From: Dipteris shenzhenensis
Taxonomy: Eukaryota; Polypodiophyta; Polypodiopsida; Gleicheniales
Length of the DNA stretch: 64,000 bases
Assembly: GCA_047967505.1 (NCBI GenBank)
Contig: CM106539.1
Reading direction: 5' to 3' (one strand)
Under the pieces are notes generated by a model. The model saw only the letters and a program-made list of their open reading frames with translations. It searched no databases and had not been told where the DNA came from. Position numbers and translations under genes: made by a program. Positions 54,308 through 64,000 of the stretch are shown here, one piece after another. How positions within the stretch are numbered: position 1 is the first letter of the stretch; every line of letters begins with the position of its first letter.

Positions 54308-54983
54308 CATATTTCCCCCATCTTAGCTAAAAAAATTGCAACTTGTCGATAAGTATCATGGTTCGCACATTTCCAAAGTCCACATTGTGTTCCACTGAGT
54401 CTATGGCTTGAGGCAATCAAAGTTATGAGTCTATGTGTATGACAACACATTATGAGTGAATATTACCTTGGTGACTAGTACTCTATTTCCATGTAAGGAG
54501 TTTACCTTGGTGACTATTAGTCTGTTTCCATGTAAGGAGTAATGTTCACTAAGATACAAGTCACTCATAATAGTAATCACTCATCTTGATGATTGGTATA
54601 AAAGTTATATGGCTGAAAAGCTCTTTTCAAGATGCATCACATCTTTTTATAATGGATTTTCCTACGAAGAAAGGCCTCCCTTGGCCCATTCTACTATACA
54701 TATTTCACCCATCTTAGCTAAAAAACTTTGCAACTTGCTAATAAGTTCCACATTATATTCCACTGAGTCTATGGTTTGAGGTGATCAAAGTTATGAGTCT
54801 ATGTGTATGACAATACGTTATGAGTGACTTGTACCTTGGTGACTATTACTTTGTTTCCATGTAATAATAGAGTAATAGTCACTAAGATACAAGTCACTCA
54901 TAATAGTAATCACTCATCTTGGTGACTTGTATCAAAGTTATATGGCTGAAAATATATTGTCAAGATGCATCACATCTTTTTAT
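54308..54983. repeat. Direct duplication with internal palindromes
   Basis: Units 54308-54650 and 54698-54983 share CCATCTTAGCTAAAAAA, CCACTGAGTCTATGG, TATGAGTCTATGTGTATGAC and GATGCATCACATCTTTTTAT. Inside each, TGAGTGACTTGTACCTTGG is followed by its near complement CTAAGATACAAGTCACTCA, giving a foldback of about 100 bp. Confidence 0.75.
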
Positions 54984-55604
54984 GTATTTAGATTGCTATT
55001 TTGCATTTTCACAAATACTATAGACCTCTGTAGTTGACAAAAGCTTGCAAGATAGTTTTGAGCTTATTCATGTGTTATCTATGAAGAGCTTCATGATGTT
55101 TGACCCAAATTTACATATTGTATGGGATTGAGAGGATGAGTGGAATGGATCATTGTAAATACCATAGGTATGGATTATAAATACCTTGGTATGGGGTGAG
55201 AGTTATTTGTACATGGGATATTATGGAGTTTTTAGAAAATAGGAAGAGTGAATCATATAAAGAGGTGGGCTCATGTCCATGTGTTCCAATAATATAAGAG
55301 AGATCACATGCCAAGCATGTGGAAGGCATGTGGAGGAGTGTGGAGTCAAGAGGAATCCTTCTAGAATTCCTATGTGGAATAAGGAGGATGTGGACATATG
55401 GAAAAGAGAGGGTCCCTATGGGCTCCATGTAGGGAGACTCTTGACTTTCTCAATATTTTAAGAGTCTTGAGCATCTTTTAATGGGACACATGGCAAGAGT
55501 AGCCAAAAAGGACATGGATGGTGACATATGGGCTTATGTGATTGATGGGGAAAAGAATCTACAAGTAGCAATTATAAATGGGTGAAGGAGGGTAACAAAA
55601 TCTC

Positions 55605-55640
55605 TATAAAAGGAGCCCTCCTCTCCCTTGTTCATCATCT
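55605..55640 (+). promoter_or_regulatory. TATA-like box and CT-rich leader
   Basis: CTCTATAAAAGGAGCCC at about 55605, followed by a CT-rich stretch, resembles LTR or plant core promoters. No open frame of note follows, and LTR ends were not found. Confidence 0.35.
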
Positions 55641-56151
55641 CTTCCACCATTAGGCCTCATGTTGCTATAGCTCTAGTCTCCTCAAGCCTCTTCCATGAGC
55701 CTTCTCTCCCTCGATATTCTCTAATGTAGACTCTTGAGTCCATCTCTCTCTAGTTTATTCTCTCTTTGTGAGTAGTTTTAGAGCTTTTGCACCCTCTTGT
55801 ACATATGAAACCTCTTCTTCTCCCTTGTGTTTGTAGTATTTTGAGTTGCCTTGAGTGGATCTTACTCTCATGGCAATGAAATTCACTTCTTATCATTTTC
55901 CTTGAGTCTCCATTCCTTTTCACCATTCCTATGTTCTTGTCTCTCTCTATTCAAGACTCTAAAGTAGTTCTTGTTTGGCTGCTCATTGCACACATATGAT
56001 CCATCCATTTCTCGAGCCACTAAGGGAGTTACTCTCTTTTAGGTGAAATCTATGAGTGGTGGATCGTTGATGAAGGTGCAGTCTTGCTCAGGTGAAATTA
56101 ACATGGGTGGAGGGCCGTTTCATGACAATTTGACCCCCTATTAGTGTTTTG

Positions 56152-56600
56152 CTCATAACTTTCCGTTCGTTAATCCGATTTTAATGAAGCTTATATCAAC
56201 ATGAAGCTCTCTTCAAATGCATGTCTCTATGTTATCAAACCTTGAATCAGATACAACAGCAAAAAGTTATGAGTCTCTGTGTATGACTATTTATTTCTAT
56301 GGCAGTTTTTACCCCCTTTCAGTAAACTATCCATATCTCTTCAACCGGTTACCTGTTTTCAATGAAACTTATATCAGTACGAAGCTCTCTTTAAGAGCAT
56401 GTCTCCATGTTATCATACCTTGAATTAGATACTACAGCAAAAAGTTATGAGTCTCTGTGTATGACTGTTTATTTCTATGGCAGTTTTTACCCCCTTTTAG
56501 TAAACTATCCATATCTCTTCAACCGGTTATCTATTTTCGACGAAACTTATATCAATACGAAGCTCACTTCAAGAAACATCTTTGTATGCAATTTAATTTT
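56152..56600 (+). repeat. 178-bp tandem repeat, about 2.5 copies
   Basis: Units at about 56152, 56326 and 56504 share ATCCATATCTCTTCAACCGG, GAAACTTATATCA, AGTTATGAGTCTCTGTG and GGCAGTTTTTACCCCCTTT. The marker GAGTCTCTGT lies at 56271 and 56449, a period of exactly 178 bp. Confidence 0.85.
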
Positions 56601-56699
56601 TTATATCAGTTTTTTGGTGAAAGTTATAGGCCTTTGTGTTTTCTAGCAGTTTGTAGAATGATTTTGAGCCATTTCTAGAGGCTTCTATGAAGGAGGTGC

Positions 56700-57690
56700 C
56701 ATTTTCCTCAGAATTTACCCATCCAGCCAAATCAGCCCCTTCAAGCCCCTAGATATATATCAGTTCATGTCATATTGAGCCAAAAGATCTTCTTCCAAAT
56801 GCATCTCTTCTCTTTGGCACCGACCGGCTTGGTGAGCTAATGGCCTCTGCAAATCCTTTTCTTCTCCCGATGCTGGAATACAATGTCACTTGGGATGTTA
56901 CCATATTCATTCTCCTCTAAGGGAAGCAAGGAGAAAGATATGTTGCAGTTTTCTTTGCATGAAAATATTTTCTTCATCTCTCTTTGCAAATGATAAGGGT
57001 CTCTCTTATTAAGATTGGGAAGAGTAGGAAGCTAAGAGGTACATGAAGTTTCATTACCCCCAACTTCATGTCACAGTATCCAATGTTAAGTGTGGCTTGC
57101 CTAATGAGAAACCAAGGTGGAAAAACCATTATGGCATTTCTTCTAATAATTCCTTTCATGAAAGCAAGAGTAGATGGATAGTAAGGAAACTAAGCTAGCT
57201 TTACATTTTAAAGTCATTTAAAACACGAATGACCTACTTAACAAATTGTGCCTAACCAAATACAAACAAAAATGTGAAAGGTTCTTTGGACTAGAAAACC
57301 AACCAAGAAAAACATGAAATACTATTTGAACCAAGACCCCAACCACCTCTTCATAGTCCTAGAAGAGGATCAAAATGGTGCAGCATATCAATAGTTGCAC
57401 TTTGAAGAGAGATTTGTAGTGATTTAAATTTCACTAATATTGTAGTGTAGCGGGCACAAAGTTATGATCATTTTATCATGAGGGGGGTAGGTTTTCTTCC
57501 ATGATTAACCTCTTCTACATTAATTGCACCTAGGGAAAGTACTCTCACAAGATCCATTTACAAGTTAAATTCCACAAGGAATGACAAGAAAGGAGGGATT
57601 AGCCTTCCTTGTGGCTTGGTAAGTAGGGCCACTTTGTGATTTTATAGAGAATTTGAGTAGGCAACACTTTTTGATTAATGAAGAAGGAGA
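56700..57690. other. Intergenic, nothing recognised
   Basis: No convincing frame, motif or repeat. Confidence 0.5.
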
Positions 57691-57735
57691 ATGAAATGAC
57701 AGTGAATGCACAGTAAACTCAATTACCATAAGGGA

Positions 57736-57936
57736 GAGGGATCCCTCCATGATCTACAAGGGAGACGAGTTCTCCACCATGTACTCTATCCTGAACCTTG
57801 GATCCTCCTTCTAACCCTTAAACTCCTTCTAGACCTTGGACCCTCTTCTAAAACTTGGAACCTCCTTCTGGACCCTAAACCTCCCTCTAACCCTTAAACT
57901 CTTCCTAAACCTTTCAACCCCCAATGAAGGCAAAAG
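57736..57936 (+). repeat. Gypsy-family LTR fragment (U5 part)
   Basis: Matches the LTR A/C block after the CTC tract: CTCCATGATCTA, TTCTCCACCATGTACTCT, CCTGAACCTTGGATCCTCC, CCCCCAATGAAGGC. It is cut at both ends. Confidence 0.75.
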
Positions 57937-58224
57937 ACTTCATTTCTTGAATCAGGAGGTAGTGTTGAGAGGCATGGGTGAAGAGGCATGGCAAGGAATA
58001 TGGGGTAGCATGGATTTTTGGAAAGGTACAGAGGATGTTACTGGAGTAAGGGAGGGATGTGAGAAGATTAGCAAAGAGAGACTTCATTTCTTGAATCAGG
58101 AGGTAGTGTTGAGAGGCATGGGTGAAGAGGCCTGGCAAGGAATATGGGGTAGCATGGATTTTTGGAAAGGTACAGAGGATGTTACTGGAGTAAGGGAGGG
58201 ATGTGAGAAGATTAGCAAAGAGAG
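57937..58224 (+). repeat. 144-bp perfect-frame tandem duplication
   Basis: Two adjacent copies starting ACTTCATTTCTTGAATCAGG (57937 and 58081), nearly identical. The length is 48 codons, so an open frame runs through both and repeats LHFLNQEVVLRGMGEEAWQG and onward. The only codon difference noticed is in wobble-like context around GAGGC(A/C)TGG. No known domain; probably fortuitous coding of a recent duplication. Confidence 0.8.
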
Positions 58225-58813
58225 TAGAAAGATAGGGGTGATTAGATTCAAGGTAGACCACATATTCCTCAAGCAGGTCTTTGTCACTTTTGGTAGGCAT
58301 TTTTTAGCTTCAATGTAGGATTTGTTAACTTTTGGTAGGCATTTGTCAGCTTCAATGTAGGATTTGTCTTGGAATTATATCCTAGGGAAGTTGATAGTTA
58401 TTGTTGTAGTAAGGGTAGGAGGCTGGCTACCACTTGAAGAGGAGGACTTCTGATCAAGCACTCATATAGAAGTATCACATCAAGCTTTAATGGTATAATC
58501 TTTTCATGCACTAAGAGACAAAACACATTGCTATCATTCTCATCCATCTACTGGCATAGAGAGTCTTTGCTCTCAATGGCTTGGTCCAATAAAGACCAAA
58601 TACTTCATTTAGCATCTTGAGTTGCATGTGTTTCCATTGAATGCGTACTCTTCCTTTGAGGTGATTCTCTTGCTAGAGGATTGCAATAAGATCTTGGTAT
58701 AATGTAGTGATGCCCTGTAGCAATAGATTTGGTGTTGACTCCTCTGCATCATCATCATCTTGATTGAGGAGTTGAAGTTCCAACTTTGGCCACCATGATA
58801 ATTCCTTCTGTTG

Positions 58814-58999
58814 TCAACAGTTGAACACTTTTTGCAACTCTATGCACATTTCTTTATACTTACCTAGTGTAGAGGTGTAGGCAAGTTTTAGACTATTAAT
58901 TTGTTGAGCTGCTTTTGGCTGCCGTAGCAATTGATCATTAAGCACACAGAGCTGGAGTATCTCTTGTTCTTGAGCATTCAATTTTTCTTTAGAATTCAC
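58814..58999 (-). pseudogene. Coiled-coil-like fragment
   Basis: Minus frame EKLNAQEQEILQLCVLNDQL, then a helical NSLKLAYTSTLGKYKEMCIELQK, with heptad-like Leu spacing. It lies downstream (in minus sense) of the gypsy integrase remnant and may belong to that element. No function recognised. Confidence 0.3.
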
Positions 59000-59639
59000 A
59001 ATTGTCTCCCTTGATGCTAGGCATTCCTTCTCTAGTGCTATTTACCTCCTTTGAGGCTGTGCTATAACTTATTCTTTATGTTTATTGTGGCATGCATTTG
59101 ATCCCTACAAGAGACTTGCATTTGAAAGATGGATAGCTCGACCTCTTCCTTTCTGCTCAAGGCATCAGATAGCTATAGGTGTTTTTCTTGGAGAAAAATT
59201 GTAGCTTGTAATGCATCCTTCCTATATTCTACTAGAGCATTTTATACAAGGAGCTATTGGTGCATTTGCTCAGCCATACTTTCCTAGAGCTTATGAATTT
59301 CATTCTTGACACTTTGCAACTTGGGTTAGAGTGATGGGATCATCTAACTTTCCATTTGCCATGCTAGCACAAATAATTATTTGCCAACAATGGTAATAAT
59401 TATTTTCCATTCTAGCAAATAATTCTGACCATTGTTGCATTGTTGATTGTGATGTATGATGATTTGGAATGTGCTATCTCCTCATTTGTATTGGTTATAC
59501 ATTTGTATCCCATGTGTTCATGTGGAATCCTAATCTTTTTCCTATACAATAGATATTGTAGAGTGTTACTTAGTCTAGAGACGTTTTGGTTTTTGGCCTT
59601 AGAGCCGTAGAGTCATCAGTTGAAATCAGTTGAAGCTAC

Positions 59640-60270
59640 CTACATGTGCAAAGATGTACATATGCCAGTGAGTGCTCATGATACAATCTAATACAATTGA
59701 TGGAAGAATTGGGGCTCCCAAATCTTCATTTTGGTTGGGGGTGGCTTATGTGTTGATGTAGTAGCACTTCAGTTGGCTCCCGTTGATTGTTGTGGTGAAT
59801 TGGACTCCATCCAATGTTTCCAGTAGCACTGCTCCAATGGGATTCATCTTTTTTACTCTATAAGTTCCTTGACCTAGATATTTGAGTTTACCCTTGTGGA
59901 CTTTGGCATTATATAGCAAAACTAGGTCACCTTATTTTATCTCCTTATCTTTATGGTTTCTATCAAACCATGCCTTCCATCTTCATTTTTCTATTGTCAT
60001 GGTATGGTAGGAAACTAACCTTGTCTCTATATGCTTTTCCAATTGATGGAGTCTTTCCCCGAGGGAGTCTTGTCACCCATGCATTCTTACACTTGCTATA
60101 TGTAGGGCTTGGTATGACAAATTCTAGTGGGACCACTACTTCGAGGCCATATAGCAATTGAAAAGGTATAGATCTTGTATTGACCTTTAATGTGGTTTGA
60201 TATTCCCATAAGGCCACATTAATCTTTTCTTCCCAGTCAGATCTCTTGGGCTCCACTATTTTGGTGAGGA
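59640..60270 (-). pseudogene. Gypsy C integrase C-terminal remnant, interrupted by LTR C
   Basis: Minus strand: ILTKIVEPKRSDWEEKINVALWEYQTTLK, NTRSIPFQLLYGLE, then directly VVVPLEFVIPS and, after frame breaks, GDLVLLYNAKV, KGKLKYLGQG, MNPIGAVLLETLDGVQFTT. It is homologous to gypsy B at 35990-36840 but lacks the 267-bp insertion, so it records the empty site. LTR C begins at 60271 inside the reading frame. The frame quoted first is shown only to its initial residues in the sequence. Confidence 0.8.
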
Positions 60271-61308
60271 TGTTGTCTCTGTGCCAACATGGACTTAGGT
60301 AGTACAAAATGTGTGTGGAGTAATGGCAAAGCTCTGCTTGTACTTGCATAAGGCTAGGAATAATCTCTCTTAGGAATCCTCAACATGCAAGTTTTACTTG
60401 CAACTCATACATGCAAGATCTACATACAAGTCCTACAAGCGATTCCTACATGCATGTTCTACATACGAGTTCTACATGCAACTCCTACATGCAACATGCA
60501 ACATGCGAGTTCTACATGCAACTTACAACTCCTACATGCAACTTCTATATGGAAGTTTTACATGTAGAGAGAATGTATTACAATTCCTATGTCATGCAAG
60601 AGAGAAGCTCTCCAACTTGTATAAATACCCCATAATGGAATCAAACCCACACTCTTTGGGGCATTGTGTTGCATTCTACTTTGGTATCCCAAGCAATTAT
60701 CTCAAGTGTCCATGCTTCATTGCACTCCATGTCCAAAATCATGTCCTAACCTTGCAACTCCTCCTCCCCTCTCCTCCAACCTTGCAACCCCTCCTCTCCC
60801 TTGCCTCCTCCCTCCTCCTCCTCCTTCTCCTTCTCCTCCTCCTTCCTCCTCCTTCTCTCTCTCCTTTCCACCCATGCTCTTAGATATTCTTCCTCTCCCA
60901 CTCCTATGTTCCCCCTAAACCCTTAGTTCCTCAACCCTTAACCTCCATGATCTATGAGGGAGATGCGTTCTCCACCATGTACTCTACCCTGAACCTTGGA
61001 TCCTCCTTCTAAACCCTAAACCTCCCTCTAACCCTTAAACTCCTCCTAAACCCTTCAACCCCCAATGAAGGCAAAAGCCTTCATTAACCCATCCATGATC
61101 GTGCATGTCCCTTTCACACATGCATGCACTATGTTTTCTTACCCCAGTTAAGCCTACGTCTCTCATCGAAATATGACTCAAGGCCCTAAGCTACGCTTAT
61201 ACTACAAACAATCACACTGATATATCTGTAGGTGACAAAAAGCCTCGGAACCCTACATACTGACAATACCCTACTCTTCCTGTGGAAGCCATGGGAAAGA
61301 GCCAAACA
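60271..61308 (+). repeat. LTR C (gypsy type), complete
   Basis: 1038 bp, TGTTGTCTCTGTGCC to GAGCCAAACA. Best template for the family: CATGCA array (60385-60560), TATAAATACCCC at 60620, CACTCTTTGGGG, CTC tract (60785-60880), AACCTTGGATCCTCC, CCCCCAATGAAGGC, CATGCATGCACT, TATATCTGTAGGTGAC. Confidence 0.9.
60385..60560 (+). promoter_or_regulatory. U3 array of ~13-bp CATGCA units (LTR C)
   Basis: Shortest array, about 13 units, with some drift (ACATACAA, ACAAGCGA). Confidence 0.5.
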
Positions 61309-61310
61309 TT

Positions 61311-61329
61311 TGGTGCCGTTGTCGATGAG
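61311..61329 (+). other. tRNA-Asp-type PBS after LTR C
   Basis: TGGTGCCGTTGTCGATGAG, two bases after the LTR, resembling the plant gypsy site TGGCGCCGTTGCCGGGG. Only 48 bp separate LTR C from LTR D. Confidence 0.75.
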
Positions 61330-61356
61330 CTAATTTGCTTGATGGATCCGGGAGTA

Positions 61357-62195
61357 TGTTGTCTCTATGCCAAGATGGACTTAGGTAGTATAAAATGTGT
61401 GTGCAGAGTAGTGGCAAAGCTCCGCTTGTACTCAGCATAAGGCTAGGAATAATCTCTCTTAGGAATCCTCAACATGCAAATTCTACTTGCAACTCCTATA
61501 TGCATGTCCTACATGCAAGTCCTACATGCGATTCCTACATGCATGTTCTACATGCAAGTCCTACATGTGATTCCTACGTGCAGGTTCTACATGCAAGTCC
61601 TACATGTGATTCCTACATGCATATTCTACATACGAGTTCTACATGCAACATGCGAGTTCTACATGCAACTCGTAACTTGCAACTCCTACATGCAACTTCT
61701 ATAGGCAAGTTCTACATTTAGAGAGATAATGTCTTACAATTCCTACATGCAGAGAGAGAAGCTCTCCAACTTGTATAAATACCCCATAACGGAGTGAAGC
61801 ACACACTCTTTGGGGATTGCATTGAGTTATACTTTGGTATTCCAAGAAATTGTCCCAAGTGTCCATGCTTCCTTGCACTCCTCGTCCAAAAGCATGTCCC
61901 AACCTTGCAACTCCTCCTCCCCTCTCCTCTAACCTTGAAACCCATCCTCTCCCTCTCCTCCTCCCCCCCTCCTCCTCCTCCTCCTCCTCCTCCTCCTCCT
62001 CCTCCCTTCTCCTCCTCCCCCCTCCTCCTCCTGTGTCTCCCTCCTCCTCCTCCTCCCTCCTCCTCCCTTTCCCCCCATGCTCTTACACCTTCTTCCTCTC
62101 CCACTCCTATGCTCCCCCTAAACCCTTAGTTCTAGAAGCCTACATACTGTGAATACCCTTCTCTTCCTACGGAAGCCGTGGGAAAAGAGCAAACA
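61357..62195 (+). repeat. LTR D (gypsy type), internally deleted
   Basis: 839 bp, TGTTGTCTCTATGCC to GAGCAAACA. CATGCA array (61472-61715), TATAAATACCCC at 61773, CTC tract (61940-62070). Relative to LTR C about 320 bp are missing at about 62134, between AACCCTTAGTTCT and AGCCTACATACTG. Confidence 0.88.
61472..61715 (+). promoter_or_regulatory. U3 array of ~13-bp CATGCA units (LTR D)
   Basis: About 18 units with longer-order repetition: the block TACATGCAAGTCCTACATG recurs with a period near 39 bp. Confidence 0.5.
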
Positions 62196-62197
62196 TT

Positions 62198-62216
62198 TGG
62201 CGCCGTGTCAGGGAGA
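62198..62216 (+). other. tRNA-Asp-type PBS after LTR D
   Basis: TGGCGCCGTGTCAGGGAGA, two bases after the LTR. Closest of the set to the canonical site. Confidence 0.82.
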
Positions 62217-62560
62217 CTAGCATCTCAAGTAATAAGTAAATATATGCAAGTATGTGTAAAAAACGAACTGCTATGAATTTGCATGAACTTAACACTCAAG
62301 ATCAAGGAGAGTAGCATTTTTTCCCAACTCTAGTCAAACATATCAACCCCAAGCATCAACCTTGGGTTACTACCTTAAGAAAGTTTCTTTATTTCTTAAA
62401 AATAAGCCACTTGAAAAACAAATCAAGCTAGGTAATTGATACAAATTCATAGAGCTTGCAATTTTGATCATTTCACTTTTTTATAGAAGAGCGATCTGAG
62501 CTAACCATGAAAAGTTATGGCTCGGGAAGAGTTTAGGACCCTAACCCTCCTACACCCATT

Positions 62561-62572
62561 CCTATAAAAACC
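62561..62572 (+). promoter_or_regulatory. Internal TATA-like box in gypsy D leader
   Basis: CCTATAAAAACC, followed about 70 bp later by ATGAGCCCTACGC. Counterpart of the box at 48312-48330. Function inferred only from conservation of placement. Confidence 0.4.
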
Positions 62573-62875
62573 CACTCCACCATCTCATTCTTCTTCTTTC
62601 ACATCTAGCCTCCATCCTCTTTCCCATTATGAGCCCTACGCAAGACACTCCTCCCTCTCCATGGACCACCACCCTACTCCCATCCTCACACAGTGAGTTA
62701 TTTCGAGCCCTTCTCACAGCGATAGCCTAGCCATCCACCCACCGTCCATTCGCCCTCAACAATTATGTTACATCGAGAAAGACTTGGAGAGTATTCAGGT
62801 GACCATCTCTTCCTCCCTTTAGATTTTCGTCAAAGTTTTCCATCCGTCAAGTTTCTTCCACCACCATTCCTCCCT

Positions 62876-63460
62876 TCGCCCTCCATCCTCTCCACCCCCC
62901 AATCCCCTCCACCCCCCAATCCCCTCCACCCCCCAATCCCCTCCATCCCCTCCAACCCCCGATCCCCTCCACCCCCATGCCCACCCCCACCCCCCATACC
63001 TATTACCCCCCCCTCTCCACCCCCCCCTCCACCCCCCCCTCCATTTCCACCACCCCCCCCTCTCCCCCTTCACCCCCCCTCCTCTCTAACCCCCCACCAC
63101 CAACCCCTCCATTTCCTCCCCCCACACCCCCATCCGCCCCCCCCTCCCCTCTCCACCCCCTCCCTCCCTCCGTCTCCCACCCCCACCACCCCCCTTCCAA
63201 CCCCCCCCTCCACCCCCTCCATTTCCCCCCCCCTCTCTCCACCACCCCCTTTTACCACCACCACCCACCTCCATTCCCCCCCCCTCTCTCCATCCCCCCC
63301 CTCTTCCACCCCCCCCCCTCCTCTTTGTCCCCCCCCCCCTCTCCACCCCCCCTCCTTTCCACCACCCCCCCCCTTCCCCCCCCCCTCTCTATTCCCCCTC
63401 CCCTCCCCCCCCTCTCTGTTTCCCCCCCCTTCCACCCTCCCCCTCTCTCCTTGGTCGGTC
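62876..63460. repeat. C-rich tract in gypsy D leader
   Basis: CCCCTCCACCCCC and variants for almost 600 bp. Long Pro-rich plus frames and Gly-rich minus frames across it are compositional artefacts. Confidence 0.85.
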
Positions 63461-63760
63461 ACCCTCCTCTCCCTATCTCTTATCCATGGGCCTAGCTACC
63501 TTGCCGCCTAGTGGCTCGCACTGCCATTGGTGACATAGCCACCCGCCCCAGTGGCGGCGTAGCGACGGGCGATGTGCCTGTGACCACCCGCCTCCACATG
63601 CCCGCCTTCACCTGGACCACCTCCTCTCGTCGCTCCCTCTCCGCTCTAGCCTCAATCTCCTCCACTCCATCCTCCATCTCCTTCCTCCCCTCCTACTGCT
63701 CCCACTCCCCTCCACACCTCCCTCCCCACCCCCTCGACTCCACACCCTCACAGACCCCCC

Positions 63761-63798
63761 TCCCACCGCCGCCTAGCGCCACTCATCCCCCCCCCCAT

Positions 63799-63840
<42 letters not shown>

Positions 63841-63886
63841 CGCCACTCGTCCCCCCCCATGTTTATATATATATATATATATATAA
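63761..63886 (+). repeat. Duplicated AT microsatellite with flank
   Basis: The block TAGCGCCACTC(A/G)TCCCCCCC, ATGTTTA and a (TA)n run occurs twice (63773-63838 and 63838-63884), so microsatellite and flank were duplicated together. Confidence 0.85.
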
Positions 63887-63894
63887 AAGAAACC

Positions 63895-64000
63895 CTAAAA
63901 CTAACCTAACCATAACTCTAACCTAGGTTAGGTTAGTAAGGTAGGTTAGGTTAGTGAACCAGGTTCAATTAGCATTAACTCTCCCTAGTTAGTTTAACTA
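63895..64000. repeat. CTAAC/TTAGG-like region at window end
   Basis: ACTAACCTAACC, CCTAGGTTAGGTTAG and TAGTTAGTTTAACTA, resembling 41683-41934. Continues past the window. Confidence 0.65.

Larger units (their letters stand above)
62217..64000 (+). mobile_element. Gypsy D leader, runs off the window
   Basis: Sequence after the LTR D PBS: 340 bp of unique DNA, an internal TATA-like box (62561), a CT-rich stretch with an ATG at about 62630, a C-rich tract (62876-63460), 300 bp of mixed sequence, a duplicated AT microsatellite (63798-63885) and a CTAAC region (63895-64000). The order matches the gypsy F leader, so gag is expected to lie beyond the window end. Confidence 0.6.

Noticed and set aside
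62765-63511. 248-residue proline-rich protein and its glycine-rich antisense frames
   Set aside because: The frames only reflect a C-rich low-complexity tract; several frames are open at once.
1-64000. tRNA, rRNA and snRNA genes
   Set aside because: Scanned by eye for cloverleaf boxes (TGGCNNAGT, GGTTCGA) and rRNA core motifs; none convincing. The TGGTATCAGAGC sites are retroelement primer sites, not tRNA genes.

Overview
This window comes from a land plant with a large, repeat-dominated nuclear genome. The evidence is Ty1/copia elements with the plant initiator-Met primer site (TGGTATCAGAGC), Ty3/gypsy elements with tRNA-Asp-like primer sites (TGGCGCCG type), a CACTA-type DNA transposon end, an L1-like LINE tail, and one plant type III polyketide synthase gene with the family's conserved single-intron position. 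Repeat load and nesting fit a gymnosperm, fern or lycophyte better than a compact genome, but the sequence alone does not settle the lineage. No rRNA, tRNA, CRISPR array or bacterial-style operon was seen.

Layout. 1-1865: 5' end of a minus-strand copia element (gag, PBS, LTR). 4389-4923: small two-exon gene of unknown function. 5532-5918: broken Pro/Gln-rich repeat gene running into a copia LTR. 5919-9919: degraded minus copia (copia-1). 9920-12534: two gypsy-type LTRs (A and B) facing each other as a large palindrome. 14599-18849: copia-2, sister of copia-1, with a nearly whole polyprotein but no 5' LTR. 20196-24441: copia-3, bracketed by long pyrimidine tracts and with only about 18 bp of 5' LTR left. 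25458-27050: CACTA-associated gene and transposon end. 27261-30141: LINE remnant containing a terminal-inverted-repeat element full of minisatellites. 30569-32026: the PKS gene, the only clearly intact host gene. 33380-40078: plus-strand gypsy B with an extra ORF region and 3' LTR (E). 40486-49725: minus-strand gypsy F (gag, very long leader, PBS, LTR F), with complete copia-4 (42296-47805) nested in its leader. 50640-53161: compact non-autonomous LTR element. 54300-58320: tandem and inverted duplications plus an LTR fragment. 59640-60270: gypsy integrase remnant interrupted by LTR C. 60271-64000: LTR C-PBS-LTR D-PBS and the start of another long leader.

Most notable system: LTRs A-F belong to one gypsy family with modular, subfamily-specific tandem arrays in U3. 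A-D carry arrays of a roughly 13-bp unit, most copies containing CATGCA, the core of the seed RY element bound by B3 factors. E and F instead carry a 31-bp unit. Members F and D share a strange leader between the primer site and gag: an internal TATA-like box, hundreds of bases of C-rich sequence, then a CTAAC/TTAGG-like region. I do not recognise this combination.

The only gene with a clear metabolic role is the PKS, predicted to extend CoA starters with malonyl-CoA in the cytosol. Its catalytic triad is intact but several pocket residues differ from chalcone synthase, so the product cannot be assigned. Everything else is mobile-element sequence in nested layers.
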